This document shows, one piece after another, positions 47,423-55,543 of a stretch of DNA of 64,000 nucleotides. The number at the start of each line of letters is the position of its first letter. Position 1 is the stretch's first letter. The position numbers and the translations under genes were made by a program. The notes below the pieces were generated by a model. The model searched no databases and had not been told where the DNA came from. It was given only the letters and a program-made list of their open reading frames with translations. The DNA is from an uncultured Lachnospiraceae bacterium (GTDB lineage Bacteria > Bacillota > Clostridia > Lachnospirales > Lachnospiraceae): NCBI GenBank assembly GCA_910587765.1, contig CAJUNR010000007.1, positions 69,323 to 133,322 of the forward strand, in the 5' to 3' direction.

Positions 47423-48580
47423 TTATACCAGTCCCAGCCGAAGCTGCTGTGCGAACGATTCCGTCTCGCGGCGTTCCCCTTCCTTCTGCTGTTTCTGTTC
47501 TCTCTGTCCGCCCTGGCCTGCGCCCTGACGTCCGTCGTACTGGTCCTCTTCCTGCCGCTGTGGTTCCTGTGCGTAGATCACCGTCTCCTCCCCGGTGTGC
47601 TCCTTGAGAATCGACGCGATCTCCGACGCCTTCTCGCTTAAAAGCTCCAGCGTCTTCGGGTTGGACGACAGAATCGATACCGCCGTGCGGCCCGCCTCGT
47701 ACTCCACCCGGATCGTAAGCTTCCCGAGCGATACCGGTTCAAGCTCTACAGTCAGCGTCCGGCTGCCTGTCTGCTGTCCGGAGGTAAGCGCCCTGCCCAG
47801 CTCCTGCGGAAGGTCCTCCACCGTCGCTTTCAAGACCGGCTCCTCCGTTCTGTGCAACTCCGGCGTATTGGCTGCCTGACTCTGATCCAGGCTCCGACTC
47901 TGATCCACCGCCGCATAACGGACTTCGGAGCTGCTTTCCGCCTCCTCGTCGGCGAACGTCTTCTCCTGTGTCCCGGATACCGGTTCACGGATCGGCTGCG
48001 CATCCTCAGGCGCGCCCCCTGTCAGACCGCTGTCGGCTTTCTGCCCGGAAACAGGCATCTCTGCCTGAACCTTCTCCGGTTCAGCCTCCACTGTCGGTAC
48101 CGCTTTCGGCAAATCCTTCGTTCCTTCCGCCGCTTTGGGAATCTCCACCGCTTTCTCCGCGGATGTCTCGAGCGGAAACTGCGTCTGCTCCGTTTCCTGC
48201 GGAAGCGCTCCGATCTCCGTCACCGCCGCGGCTGTTTCCTCCGTCGCGAGCGGCTGCAGCGTCAGTTCTTCTTCCTGAGGCGTCACTACCGCATTCTGTA
48301 CGAAAAGCTGCTGCGCCGCCAGTTCCAGCGCCAGAACGGCATCTTCTTCCTGCGGCTCCTGCGCGTCCTCAGAGGTTTTCTTCGGCTCTTCTTTGGCCTG
48401 CGGCTTCTCGTCTTTCACCGGCTTTGCCGGCTCCTCCGCCTTCGGCTTCGCTTCCGGAGCCTCCTGCTTCTGCTGCAAAAGCTTCAGAAAGCCGTCCCCG
48501 GCGTCCGTACTCTGCGCCGCGCGCGTCTGCATCCCCGCCGAAGGTTTCCCCGGCATCTGCAGATTCACAATGTTTTCCAT
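47423..48580 (-). CDS. fliK: Flagellar hook-length control protein FliK
   Basis: A 385-residue FliK. The N-terminal ~230 residues are low-complexity (Pro, Glu, Ala, Lys) as in molecular rulers; the C-terminal Flg_hook domain (~255-345) includes LTVELEPVSLGKLTIRVEY, the family's best conserved segment, and acts on FlhB to switch export specificity. It ends in a Gln/Glu-rich tail (REQKQQKEGERRE). The position between fliJ and flgD is standard. Confidence 0.92.
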   Translation of the reverse strand: MENIVNLQMPGKPSAGMQTRAAQSTDAGDGFLKLLQQKQEAPEAKPKAEEPAKPVKDEKPQAKEEPKKTSEDAQEPQEEDAVLALELAAQQLFVQNAVVTPQEEELTLQPLATEETAAAVTEIGALPQETEQTQFPLETSAEKAVEIPKAAEGTKDLPKAVPTVEAEPEKVQAEMPVSGQKADSGLTGGAPEDAQPIREPVSGTQEKTFADEEAESSSEVRYAAVDQSRSLDQSQAANTPELHRTEEPVLKATVEDLPQELGRALTSGQQTGSRTLTVELEPVSLGKLTIRVEYEAGRTAVSILSSNPKTLELLSEKASEIASILKEHTGEETVIYAQEPQRQEEDQYDGRQGAGQGGQREQKQQKEGERRETESFAQQLRLGLV

Positions 48581-48671
48581 TCTCTTCCTCCTTTCCGGAT
48601 TAATCTGTTATCTATAATCATCAGCCGCGGAACTGCCGCCCGCCGCTGCGATTATCAAAATCAGCCGCCGC

Positions 48672-49133
48672 TCAGCCTCTGCGCTGATACCGGCGCGCCC
48701 TCAGCGCATTGCCCGAGACGAACTCTTCCACGAACAGTTCGTCCGCCTTTGCCACCGCTCTCTGATATTCCATGAATTTCCGCTCTCTCAGCTTCTCATA
48801 ACGGGAAGTATCCACCTTCGCCTCGATGACCTCCTGCTTCTTCTGGTCCTCCTGCTTTCTCAGCACCTTCAGGCGCTCTTTCTCCTCATCAATGATCTCC
48901 TCCATCCGTCCGATGCACATATCGAACAGGCGGTAACTTTCGATGGCGGTCCCTGCCTCCTTGATCTCGTCGAACTCGCTCTCGTAGCCGTTCAGCTCCT
49001 GCCTCAGGCTGCGGATCTGCTCCTGCTTCTTATTGACATTCTGCATGATGACTGCATGCTCGGTTTTCAGATTGTCAAGCACCTGCGTCTTATAATCCAG
49101 CACCGTCTCCAGTCTGTACTGAAATCTCTTCAC
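48672..49133 (-). CDS. fliJ: Flagellar export chaperone FliJ
   Basis: A 153-residue, almost fully helical coiled-coil protein starting MKRFQYRLETVLDYK, the FliJ signature. FliJ is the stalk-like subunit of the FliH-FliI export ATPase and escorts chaperones. It lies 20 bases after fliI. A 91-base spacer without features separates it from fliK. Confidence 0.92.
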   Translation of the reverse strand: MKRFQYRLETVLDYKTQVLDNLKTEHAVIMQNVNKKQEQIRSLRQELNGYESEFDEIKEAGTAIESYRLFDMCIGRMEEIIDEEKERLKVLRKQEDQKKQEVIEAKVDTSRYEKLRERKFMEYQRAVAKADELFVEEFVSGNALRARRYQRRG

Positions 49134-49153
49134 TGTCTCTCTGTCCTCCGTAA

Positions 49154-50455
49154 TCAGCCTGCAATCGTATTCATGATCTGCAGCGTATCTTCATAGGAAA
49201 AACTTTCATTGATCCCCTGCTGCAGAAACGCGTTGATGTCGTTGATTTTCGTGACTGCCTCATCCAGCGCCGGGTTATTGCCCCGCTTGTATGCACCGAT
49301 AGAAATCAGATCCGAATTTTTCTGATAAATTCCCAGAAGGTTCCTTACCCGGGAAGCCGCCTTGCGGTGCTCCGGCGGCACAATCTCCACCATCAGACGG
49401 GAGATACTGGCTCCGATGTCGATGGCCGGAAAATGGTTTTCGTTGGCAAGCTGCCTGCTCAGGACGATATGACCGTCCAGAATACCGCGGACCGTATCGG
49501 AAATCGGCTCATTGGTATCGTCGCCCTCCACCAGCACCGTGTAGACGCCGGTGATCGAGCCTTTGTCAAAGTTGCCGCTGCGTTCCAGCAGTTTCGGAAA
49601 TTCCGCGTAGATGGACGGCGTGTAGCCTCTGGCGATGGGCGGCTCGCCGATGGCAAGGCCGATCTCCCGCTGCGCCATCGCGTATCTGGTCAGGGAATCC
49701 ATCATCAGAAGCACATCATAACCCTGATCTTTGAAATACTCCGCAATCGTCGTCGCCACCAGCGGGCATTTCATGCGCAGCATGGCGGGCTGATCGGAAG
49801 TGGCAACCACCAGAACCGACCGCTTCATTCCCTCTTCGCCCAGATCCTTCTGTATGAACTCCAGCACCTCTCTGCCGCGCTCTCCCACGAGCGCAATTAC
49901 ATTGATGTCGGTCTTCACATTCTTGGCGATCATTCCCATCAGCGTACTCTTCCCCACGCCGGAACCGGCGAAGATTCCGATCCTCTGTCCCTTTCCGATC
50001 GTGTTCAGCCCGTCGATGGCCTTGACGCCGAACTCCAGCCTCTCCCGGATCGGCGGACGGGCCAGAGGATTGATGTAGGGACTGCTGACCGTATAGTAAC
50101 GGACCGACTGGAAAGCTTCTCCTCCGTCAATCGGTTCTCCCAGGGCGTTGATGATTCTTCCCCTCAGGAAATCTCCCACCGGTACTTTCAGCCTCCGTCT
50201 GGTGTTGCGGACAAAACTGCCGGAAGCAATCCCGCTGGTGGCCTCATAGGTCATAAGCTGGATCTTCCCGTCCTTGAAGCCCACCACTTCGGCGGGCATC
50301 TGCCGGTTCTGCTCCTCATTGTAAATCATGACGATATCGCCGATGCTGGACCGGCCGCCGGAAGCCTCCATGGACATGCCAACCACATTTTCGATTTTTC
50401 CAATATGGCTGATCGTCTCGGATTTGCCGATCAGCGACGGTATCTTCTCGAACAT
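49154..50455 (-). CDS. fliI: Flagellar export ATPase FliI
   Basis: A 433-residue F1-beta-like ATPase. Walker A is GSGVGKST at 164-171, Walker B lies in VLLMMDSLTRYAMAQ, and the EIGLAIGEPPIARGY block is diagnostic for FliI/YscN. It unfolds or unloads export substrates at the base of the flagellum. It starts 3 bases after the fliH stop. Confidence 0.97.
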   Translation of the reverse strand: MFEKIPSLIGKSETISHIGKIENVVGMSMEASGGRSSIGDIVMIYNEEQNRQMPAEVVGFKDGKIQLMTYEATSGIASGSFVRNTRRRLKVPVGDFLRGRIINALGEPIDGGEAFQSVRYYTVSSPYINPLARPPIRERLEFGVKAIDGLNTIGKGQRIGIFAGSGVGKSTLMGMIAKNVKTDINVIALVGERGREVLEFIQKDLGEEGMKRSVLVVATSDQPAMLRMKCPLVATTIAEYFKDQGYDVLLMMDSLTRYAMAQREIGLAIGEPPIARGYTPSIYAEFPKLLERSGNFDKGSITGVYTVLVEGDDTNEPISDTVRGILDGHIVLSRQLANENHFPAIDIGASISRLMVEIVPPEHRKAASRVRNLLGIYQKNSDLISIGAYKRGNNPALDEAVTKINDINAFLQQGINESFSYEDTLQIMNTIAG

Positions 50456-50458
50456 AAG

Positions 50459-51253
50459 CTAAACTCTCACATTTTCCAGAATATCCCTGATATTTTCCAT
50501 CTGCGTGTTCACGCTGACGTCCACAATCTCCTCCGGCATCTCGATGATACAGTTGCCGTTGTCCTCCTTGTCCATGACGATAAACTTGATATTGTCCGAC
50601 AGGTGGGACAGTTCGTCGATGATATCGGCATCCGCCTCCATCATCATATCGTAATCGCTCTTATCTATGTAAATCTTGACCCAGGCGGTCTTTTTCAGCT
50701 TCTCCGTAGCGGATATGATCATCTGTCTGATCACCTCTCCGCTCGAACGGAGGCTGATCTGAATCACTTTCTCGCCGATGGCGATGGCGCAGTCCTTCAG
50801 TTCATCCAGATAGTTGCGCAGGCACCGCTCTTTGGCCGTCTCCACCGACTGAAGCGCTTTCCTCATATCTTCCTCAAAGTCCTGCAGACGCCGTTCATAA
50901 TCCATCCGGCACTCGCCTTCCGCCCGCCTTCTGCTCTCCTCGTATCCGGTGCTGTAGCCGGCGCGGTAACCGGCTTCTCTTGCGGACTCGTACTCCTCCT
51001 CCGCCTTCTGTCTGGCCGCCGCCCGCAGCTCGTCGGCCTCTCTTCTGGCATCCTCCAGAAGAAGACGGATCTCCTCCTCGACCTCTTCGAGCCGGCCGTT
51101 TTCCGCTCCCTCCTCCTGCACTTCCCCTTCCATGCTCTCATCGAGGGACAGATCCGGCAGCTCTGCGTCCGCCGGAAGGGTTCCGTCGGGGTTCACCCGC
51201 GGGAAGACCGCTTTTCGCGGCTCCTGTACCTGCCTGCGCACCGTCACCTCCAC
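50459..51253 (-). CDS. fliH: Flagellar export stator FliH
   Basis: A 264-residue (as written) FliH: a charged coiled-coil region at ~55-135 with an AGYRAGYSTGYEE glycine-repeat element, and a C-terminal V-ATPase-E-like domain (~140-264). It binds FliI and regulates it. The start is problematic: the only standard codon is GTG at 51253, without a ribosome site. The same frame upstream encodes SSRIIKRTGLKNPGLVEPY, like the conserved FliH N-terminus, back to the fliG stop, but contains no ATG, GTG or TTG even though GGGAGGAGAGG lies inside the end of fliG. Confidence 0.85.
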   Translation of the reverse strand: MEVTVRRQVQEPRKAVFPRVNPDGTLPADAELPDLSLDESMEGEVQEEGAENGRLEEVEEEIRLLLEDARREADELRAAARQKAEEEYESAREAGYRAGYSTGYEESRRRAEGECRMDYERRLQDFEEDMRKALQSVETAKERCLRNYLDELKDCAIAIGEKVIQISLRSSGEVIRQMIISATEKLKKTAWVKIYIDKSDYDMMMEADADIIDELSHLSDNIKFIVMDKEDNGNCIIEMPEEIVDVSVNTQMENIRDILENVRV

Positions 51254-51314
51254 CGGGGGGATGTAGGGTTCGACCAGGCCGGGATTTTTAAGCCCCGTAC
51301 GCTTGATGATGCGA

Positions 51315-52376
51315 CTAGAGTATGATGTCGTCTTCCTCTCCTCCCTTCTTGATGATCACTTCGCCGCGCTCTTCCAGGCTGCGGATGATATTGACGATGC
51401 GCTGCTGCGCCTCCTCCACATCCTTCAGTCTTACATTGGAAGTGATCTCCAGGTCGCCGCGGACCGTATCCGCCATACGCTTGGACATATTGTTGAAGAA
51501 GGTTGCCTTCATATCCTCGGACGCGTTCTTGAGCGCAAACACCACATCCTTGGTATCGCAGTCTCTGACAAAACGCTGTACGGACCGGTCGTCCATATCC
51601 AGAATGTTCTCGAACACGAACATCTTGTCCCGGATGTCCTGGGCCAGTTCCGGATTGCTCTTGCCCAGCAGATCGAAAATCTTCCGCTCCGTACTGCGGT
51701 CGATATTATTCATCATATCGGCAACGAAATCAATACCGCCGAGATTCATATTATCCTCGCTGGTAATAATCGTCGCAAACTTGCGCTTCATCTCTTCCTC
51801 CACGATGGCGATGGCCTCCGGAGAAACGCGGTCCATATGCGCCATGCCTTCCACTACCAGTATACGCTTCTCATCGGAAAGCTGTTCCAGAATCTGCGCC
51901 GCCTGCTGGGGATCCATATACGCCATGATCAGCGCGATCACCTGCGGACGCTCGTTCTGCAGGATCGACAGAAGCGCCTTGGGATCGCCCTTCATGAAGA
52001 AATTGAACGGCTTCGACTGGAGCGTCTTGGACACTTTCTCCAGAAGGTTGCGGGCCGTCGACTCGCCGAACGCCTTCTCGAGGACATTTCTGGCATAATC
52101 CAAGCCGCCGTCCGTCATCATCTTATGTGTCAGGCAAAGCTTATAGAACTCATCCAGCGTGGACTCCACCTGATTGTTCGTGGTCTTTCCAAGCTTTGCC
52201 ACTTCGTATGTAAGGTCTTCAATATCCTGTTCATTCAGATATTTATAAATCTGGGAAGCCCGGTCGGCTCCCAGGGATACCACTACCAGCGCCGCTTTGC
52301 TCCTTACGTCAGTGAGGACATCTTCACTGCTTGGACTGCTTTCGGCTGTTGGCATTCCTGTTTCTGCTGCTGCCAT
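51315..52376 (-). CDS. fliG: Flagellar motor switch protein FliG
   Basis: A 353-residue FliG with N, middle and C armadillo-like domains: LVVVSLGADRASQIYKYL (N), PQVIALIMAYMDPQQAAQIL with the EHPQ-like NERPQ motif (M), and the torque helix MFVFENILDMDDRSVQRFVRD (C), where the charged residues contact MotA. The start at 52376 has GGAGAGGAGG 6 bases upstream and lies 53 bases inside the end of fliF, so the two genes overlap substantially. Confidence 0.96.
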   Translation of the reverse strand: MAAAETGMPTAESSPSSEDVLTDVRSKAALVVVSLGADRASQIYKYLNEQDIEDLTYEVAKLGKTTNNQVESTLDEFYKLCLTHKMMTDGGLDYARNVLEKAFGESTARNLLEKVSKTLQSKPFNFFMKGDPKALLSILQNERPQVIALIMAYMDPQQAAQILEQLSDEKRILVVEGMAHMDRVSPEAIAIVEEEMKRKFATIITSEDNMNLGGIDFVADMMNNIDRSTERKIFDLLGKSNPELAQDIRDKMFVFENILDMDDRSVQRFVRDCDTKDVVFALKNASEDMKATFFNNMSKRMADTVRGDLEITSNVRLKDVEEAQQRIVNIIRSLEERGEVIIKKGGEEDDIIL

Positions 52377-54048
52377 CTACGTCCTCCTCTCCTCTGAGCC
52401 AGCTCTGTACCAGCTTCGCTGCAATCTGCGGATTCTGATCGACAAATTCCGCAATGTTCTGTTTCAGACGCATGCTCCTCTGCATACGCAGGTTCAGGAT
52501 CTCCTCACTTGAACTCAGATCGTCGTCTTCGTCCAGACCGGTCATGACGGCCGGCTCCGCGCCGTCGTCCAGTCCCAGGTCGCTGGCGGAGAGCTGATCG
52601 CTTCCTTCAAAGTCTTCGTCCTCGGGTTCCCCGCCCTTCTTCCGTTTCCTGCGAAGAAGCAGGAACAGTATAAGCAGAAGGAGCAGGAGCAGAGCCGCGA
52701 TAATCGCAATCAGTATCGGAAGCGGCACCATCGTCGTAATGACACCCCACGGGCTTTCCGGCGGATTAATAATCGGATTCTCCGTCGCCGTTCCCGGATC
52801 GCGGATAATGGTGATTCGGTCATTGGCCTCCTCCACCGGGATGCCCGCAGAGTTGGCCACCAGACGGTACAGATCCGCCTGCGCTACCGTGGTATTGTCC
52901 GTGAGGATAATAATACCAATCGAAGTATCCTCAAGGATACCCGGATCCACCTGCCGTTGTTCCTTCAATGTATTATAGAGCCATGTCCGGGAAGCGCTTC
53001 CGCTGGAATAGCCGTCCACGGTCTCTCCGGTCCCGTCGTCATTCACATACCGCGGTTCGTCCGCGTTTGCGTCCGTCCCCACAAGACCGCCCGCCTCCCG
53101 CGTACCGCTCTGGGAACTTTCGTTGACCACGTCTTCCGTCTGCAGAAGACCGGTTTTGTCCTCGTCGTCAATCTTCTCCGGAACCGTGTAGCTCGTGCTT
53201 TCCTGAATCAGCTTCTCCATGTTCATGGTGCCTTTGACGGACACCGCTACAGTGCCGGTGCCGTAGAGCTTCTCCAGAACATTCCTGACGTTGGCGGCAA
53301 TGCTGTTCTCCAGCATGGTCGTGAGGCTGACCATATCCGTACCGGTAGAGCTGCCTGTACCGCCCACTTCCAGCATCGTATCCCCGTCCAGCACCACCAC
53401 TTCCGTAAAATTCATGCCGCGCACCGAATGAGCAACCAGATTCTTCACTGCCTGCGCTTTATCCTCGGTCAGAGTGCTTCCGTCCATCATGGTGATCACC
53501 ACGGACGCGGAAGCCCCCTGCGCCTCATTATCTTCCAGTACATACCGCTGCTCTTCAGCCTCCGCGATATTGACTCTTGCCTCCCGCACCCCCTCAAAGG
53601 AACGGATCGTAGCCCCCAGCCGGTCCTGCAGTTCATACAGCGTGATCTGCTTTTTGTCCGACTCCGTGGTCATAAGACCTGTATTATCCAGATACATATC
53701 GTAGGCAAAACCATTCTTCGGGTACCCCTGAAGCAGAAGTTCCACCCTCGTATTTTCCACAACCGACTCCGGAACGCGTATCGTCCCGTCGGAAGCGCTG
53801 TATCTGTAATCCACTTCTCTGTCCTGCAGAAGCGTCCCGATCTGCTGAGCCTCTTCCTGGTTCAGCCCCGAAAACAGCACGCTGTAATCGGTTCTGCCTC
53901 CAAGTCCCAGCGCGAGAATCGCAACCACAGCGACCACAACCGTCACGCCCAGAATCCCCAGAATGAGATTCCTGGTCTTCCCGGACATCTTCTTCCAGCC
54001 TTCTTTCAGATTCTGCCAGCTATCCTTCATATTCTGCACAATTCCATC
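52324..54048 (-). CDS. fliF: Flagellar MS-ring protein FliF
   Basis: A ~575-residue MS-ring protein: N-terminal TM (LILGILGVTVVVAVVAIL), ring-building motifs RBM1-3 (DYSVLFSGLNQEEAQQI; VNIAEAEEQRYV; MLENSIAANVRNVLEKLYG), a second TM near residue 460 (PLPILIAIIAALLLLLLL), and a C-terminal tail binding FliG. The start is uncertain: TTG at 54048 with AAAGG upstream is chosen; GTG 54039 and ATG 54030 are alternatives, and the frame from 54126 adds a basic leader without support. Confidence 0.93.
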   Translation of the reverse strand, partial: DGIVQNMKDSWQNLKEGWKKMSGKTRNLILGILGVTVVVAVVAILALGLGGRTDYSVLFSGLNQEEAQQIGTLLQDREVDYRYSASDGTIRVPESVVENTRVELLLQGYPKNGFAYDMYLDNTGLMTTESDKKQITLYELQDRLGATIRSFEGVREARVNIAEAEEQRYVLEDNEAQGASASVVITMMDGSTLTEDKAQAVKNLVAHSVRGMNFTEVVVLDGDTMLEVGGTGSSTGTDMVSLTTMLENSIAANVRNVLEKLYGTGTVAVSVKGTMNMEKLIQESTSYTVPEKIDDEDKTGLLQTEDVVNESSQSGTREAGGLVGTDANADEPRYVNDDGTGETVDGYSSGSASRTWLYNTLKEQRQVDPGILEDTSIGIIILTDNTTVAQADLYRLVANSAGIPVEEANDRITIIRDPGTATENPIINPPESPWGVITTMVPLPILIAIIAALLLLLLLILFLLLRRKRKKGGEPEDEDFEGSDQLSASDLGLDDGAEPAVMTGLDEDDDLSSSEEILNLRMQRSMRLKQNIAEFVDQNPQIAAKLVQSWLRGEEDVDGSSRNRNANSRKQSKQ

Positions 54049-54166
54049 CAACCTTCCGCCTTTATTCCTGCGGGCAATGAGCCGCTTCCATGCGCCTGCA
54101 CGGAAACGCATTCCGTTCGCGCGCAACGACCGAAGGCATACCGCGCATACCTTCGGATATCACAAA

Positions 54167-54487
54167 TCATACATTTATCTTGATCAGCTCATTATACGCT
54201 TCCAGCGTCTTGTTGCGAAGAGTAAGCAGCACATCCACCGTCAGTCCGGCTTTCGCCTCAGCGATCGGCAGCGTGTGCGCATCGTCAAGCTGACCCGTGG
54301 AAAGCAGGTACTGCTTCCTCTCCACGTCCGCCTGCGTCTCCTTCACCTGGTTGATGGCCGTGCGGAATATATCTGCGAACATCCCTGCCTGTCCATCCGG
54401 CCTCGTCTTTTCTTCCTGACTTCCCAGCCCCCTTATACTTCCTATATCTCCCCATATGGTCATGGGTGTGATAAATCCAGTCTCCAT
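54167..54487 (-). CDS. fliE: MS-ring/rod junction protein FliE
   Basis: A 106-residue FliE. The C-terminal half carries the family block: FADIFRTAINQVKETQADVE and LTVDVLLTLRNKTLEAYNELIKI (both helical), which fits under the rod in the export gate. An AAAGGAG site precedes the ATG. The 222 bases before it, where flgC would normally lie, have no gene; a TATAAT-like hexamer occurs about 40 bases upstream but lacks a good -35. Confidence 0.92.
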   Translation of the reverse strand: METGFITPMTIWGDIGSIRGLGSQEEKTRPDGQAGMFADIFRTAINQVKETQADVERKQYLLSTGQLDDAHTLPIAEAKAGLTVDVLLTLRNKTLEAYNELIKINV

Positions 54488-54709
54488 CTTGAACCGTCTC
54501 CTTTTCTCTGGTGTCCTTCTATTATATAAACCTTCTGTGAGTTATATGCCCAAAAAGGATCCCGCCGCGCAGGATTCTTCCTCTGCCGCTTCCGCGGTAT
54601 TTTCACTTTACTGCTTCATTTCAGCAAAATCTCTCACCCGCGCGCCGCCGATTGTTTCCTTATTAATAAGAAAACACGCGCCGCTTTCGGACTTGAGAAC
54701 CAAAAAACG

Positions 54710-55099
54710 TCAGAATGTACGGGCCGCACTTTTCAAGCGGCTGATATCGTTCGATATGGAACTCAGTATATACTGATATTCATAAGCCGTGCGAACCAGC
54801 TCCAACTGTTCCTGATCGACGTCCACATTATTCCCGTCCAGTTTGGTGGTCTCCGACCGCGTCGTGTGGAGTCTGAGCCGGGAAGCGCTGATGGCATCCG
54901 CCACCGCCTGTCTCGGACTACGGGAAGCGCTCGCATCCACCAGCCTCTTCCTCATCTCGTCTTCAAATGTTATGTACTGAGCCTTGAAGCCCGGGGTATC
55001 GTCATTGGTAATATTGTTCAGCGTCACTTCCTGTCTCGCCCACAGATAATCGAGCATCTTCTCGTTCAGTGTGACACCGTTTCCATAGATTCCTGACAT
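54710..55099 (-). CDS. flgB: Flagellar proximal rod protein FlgB
   Basis: A 129-residue rod protein, first gene of the flagellar operon. EVTLNNITNDDTPGFKAQYITFED is the N-terminal rod motif (core NNITNDDTPGFKA) and NNVDVDQEQLELVRTAYEYQ the C-terminal one (core VDVDQEQLELVRTA). The ATG at 55099 has AGGAGGG 6 bases upstream; the frame from 55138 is unsupported. A sigma-A-like promoter lies ~90 bases upstream. Confidence 0.94.
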   Translation of the reverse strand: MSGIYGNGVTLNEKMLDYLWARQEVTLNNITNDDTPGFKAQYITFEDEMRKRLVDASASRSPRQAVADAISASRLRLHTTRSETTKLDGNNVDVDQEQLELVRTAYEYQYILSSISNDISRLKSAARTF

Positions 55100-55188
55100 A
55101 CCTGTCCCTCCTGATGTTCGTCTTTCTTCCCTGTTCACTCCGGCATCCGCAGCCGGCCTCCGAACGGACGCAGTATACGTTCCCTACT

Positions 55189-55217
55189 ATCATACCATCA
55201 TGTCAAAACAAAAGCAA
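55189..55217 (-). promoter_or_regulatory. Sigma-A-like promoter of the flagellar operon
   Basis: Minus strand: TTGCTT (55212-55217), 17-base spacer, TATGAT (55189-55194), about 90 bases before flgB. It would drive the early flagellar operon including fliA itself. A CodY-type or CtsR-type operator was not recognised. Confidence 0.55.
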
Positions 55218-55426
55218 GAAAATCATTCTTTTTTTCTGCAACATTTTCTGTGAATTTCTGGTGAATAAGGAAGCTTTTGCGGTATTTTAACGCCGCATTT
55301 TCCCAGATTTCCCGTAATCTTCCGCATGGCTGCCTGCCTTTTCCTTTTCCGTCCCTGCCCGCGCACGGGGATGCAGAGTATCAGGCGGCATGGTTCAGTA
55401 ATTATTCGTTTTCTGCTTAAATGCGA

Positions 55427-55460
55427 CAAAAAACCCGCAGCCTGCGCTGCAGGTTTTTGT
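55427..55460 (-). terminator. Rho-independent terminator of chemoreceptor gene(s)
   Basis: On the minus strand, a 10-bp stem (55446-55455 with 55432-55441, one G-T pair) with a 4-base loop, followed by a T-run. It lies ~85 bases after the receptor stop and insulates the flagellar operon from receptor transcription. Confidence 0.8.
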
Positions 55461-55543
55461 GCATTTTATCATTGTTCTTCGTACCCTCACCGGTTTTCAA
55501 CCCGATACAGGCAAATCTCCCTGGCAACCCATTGGAGGACGCA

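Larger units (their letters stand above)
55100..55543. other. Non-coding region between flgB and chemoreceptor gene
   Basis: 444 bases separating the end of the first chemoreceptor from flgB. It holds the flgB promoter and the receptor's terminator (listed separately). The 200 bases between them (about 55218-55426) are AT-rich on the flgB side, with T-runs on the plus strand near 55229-55235, and I see no gene or known RNA in them. Confidence 0.6.

Noticed and set aside
49367..51325. A 652-codon plus-strand open frame opposite fliI-fliH
   Set aside because: Both opposite-strand genes are unmistakable flagellar genes; the long open frame is a by-product of GC-rich codons and has no family features or ribosome site.
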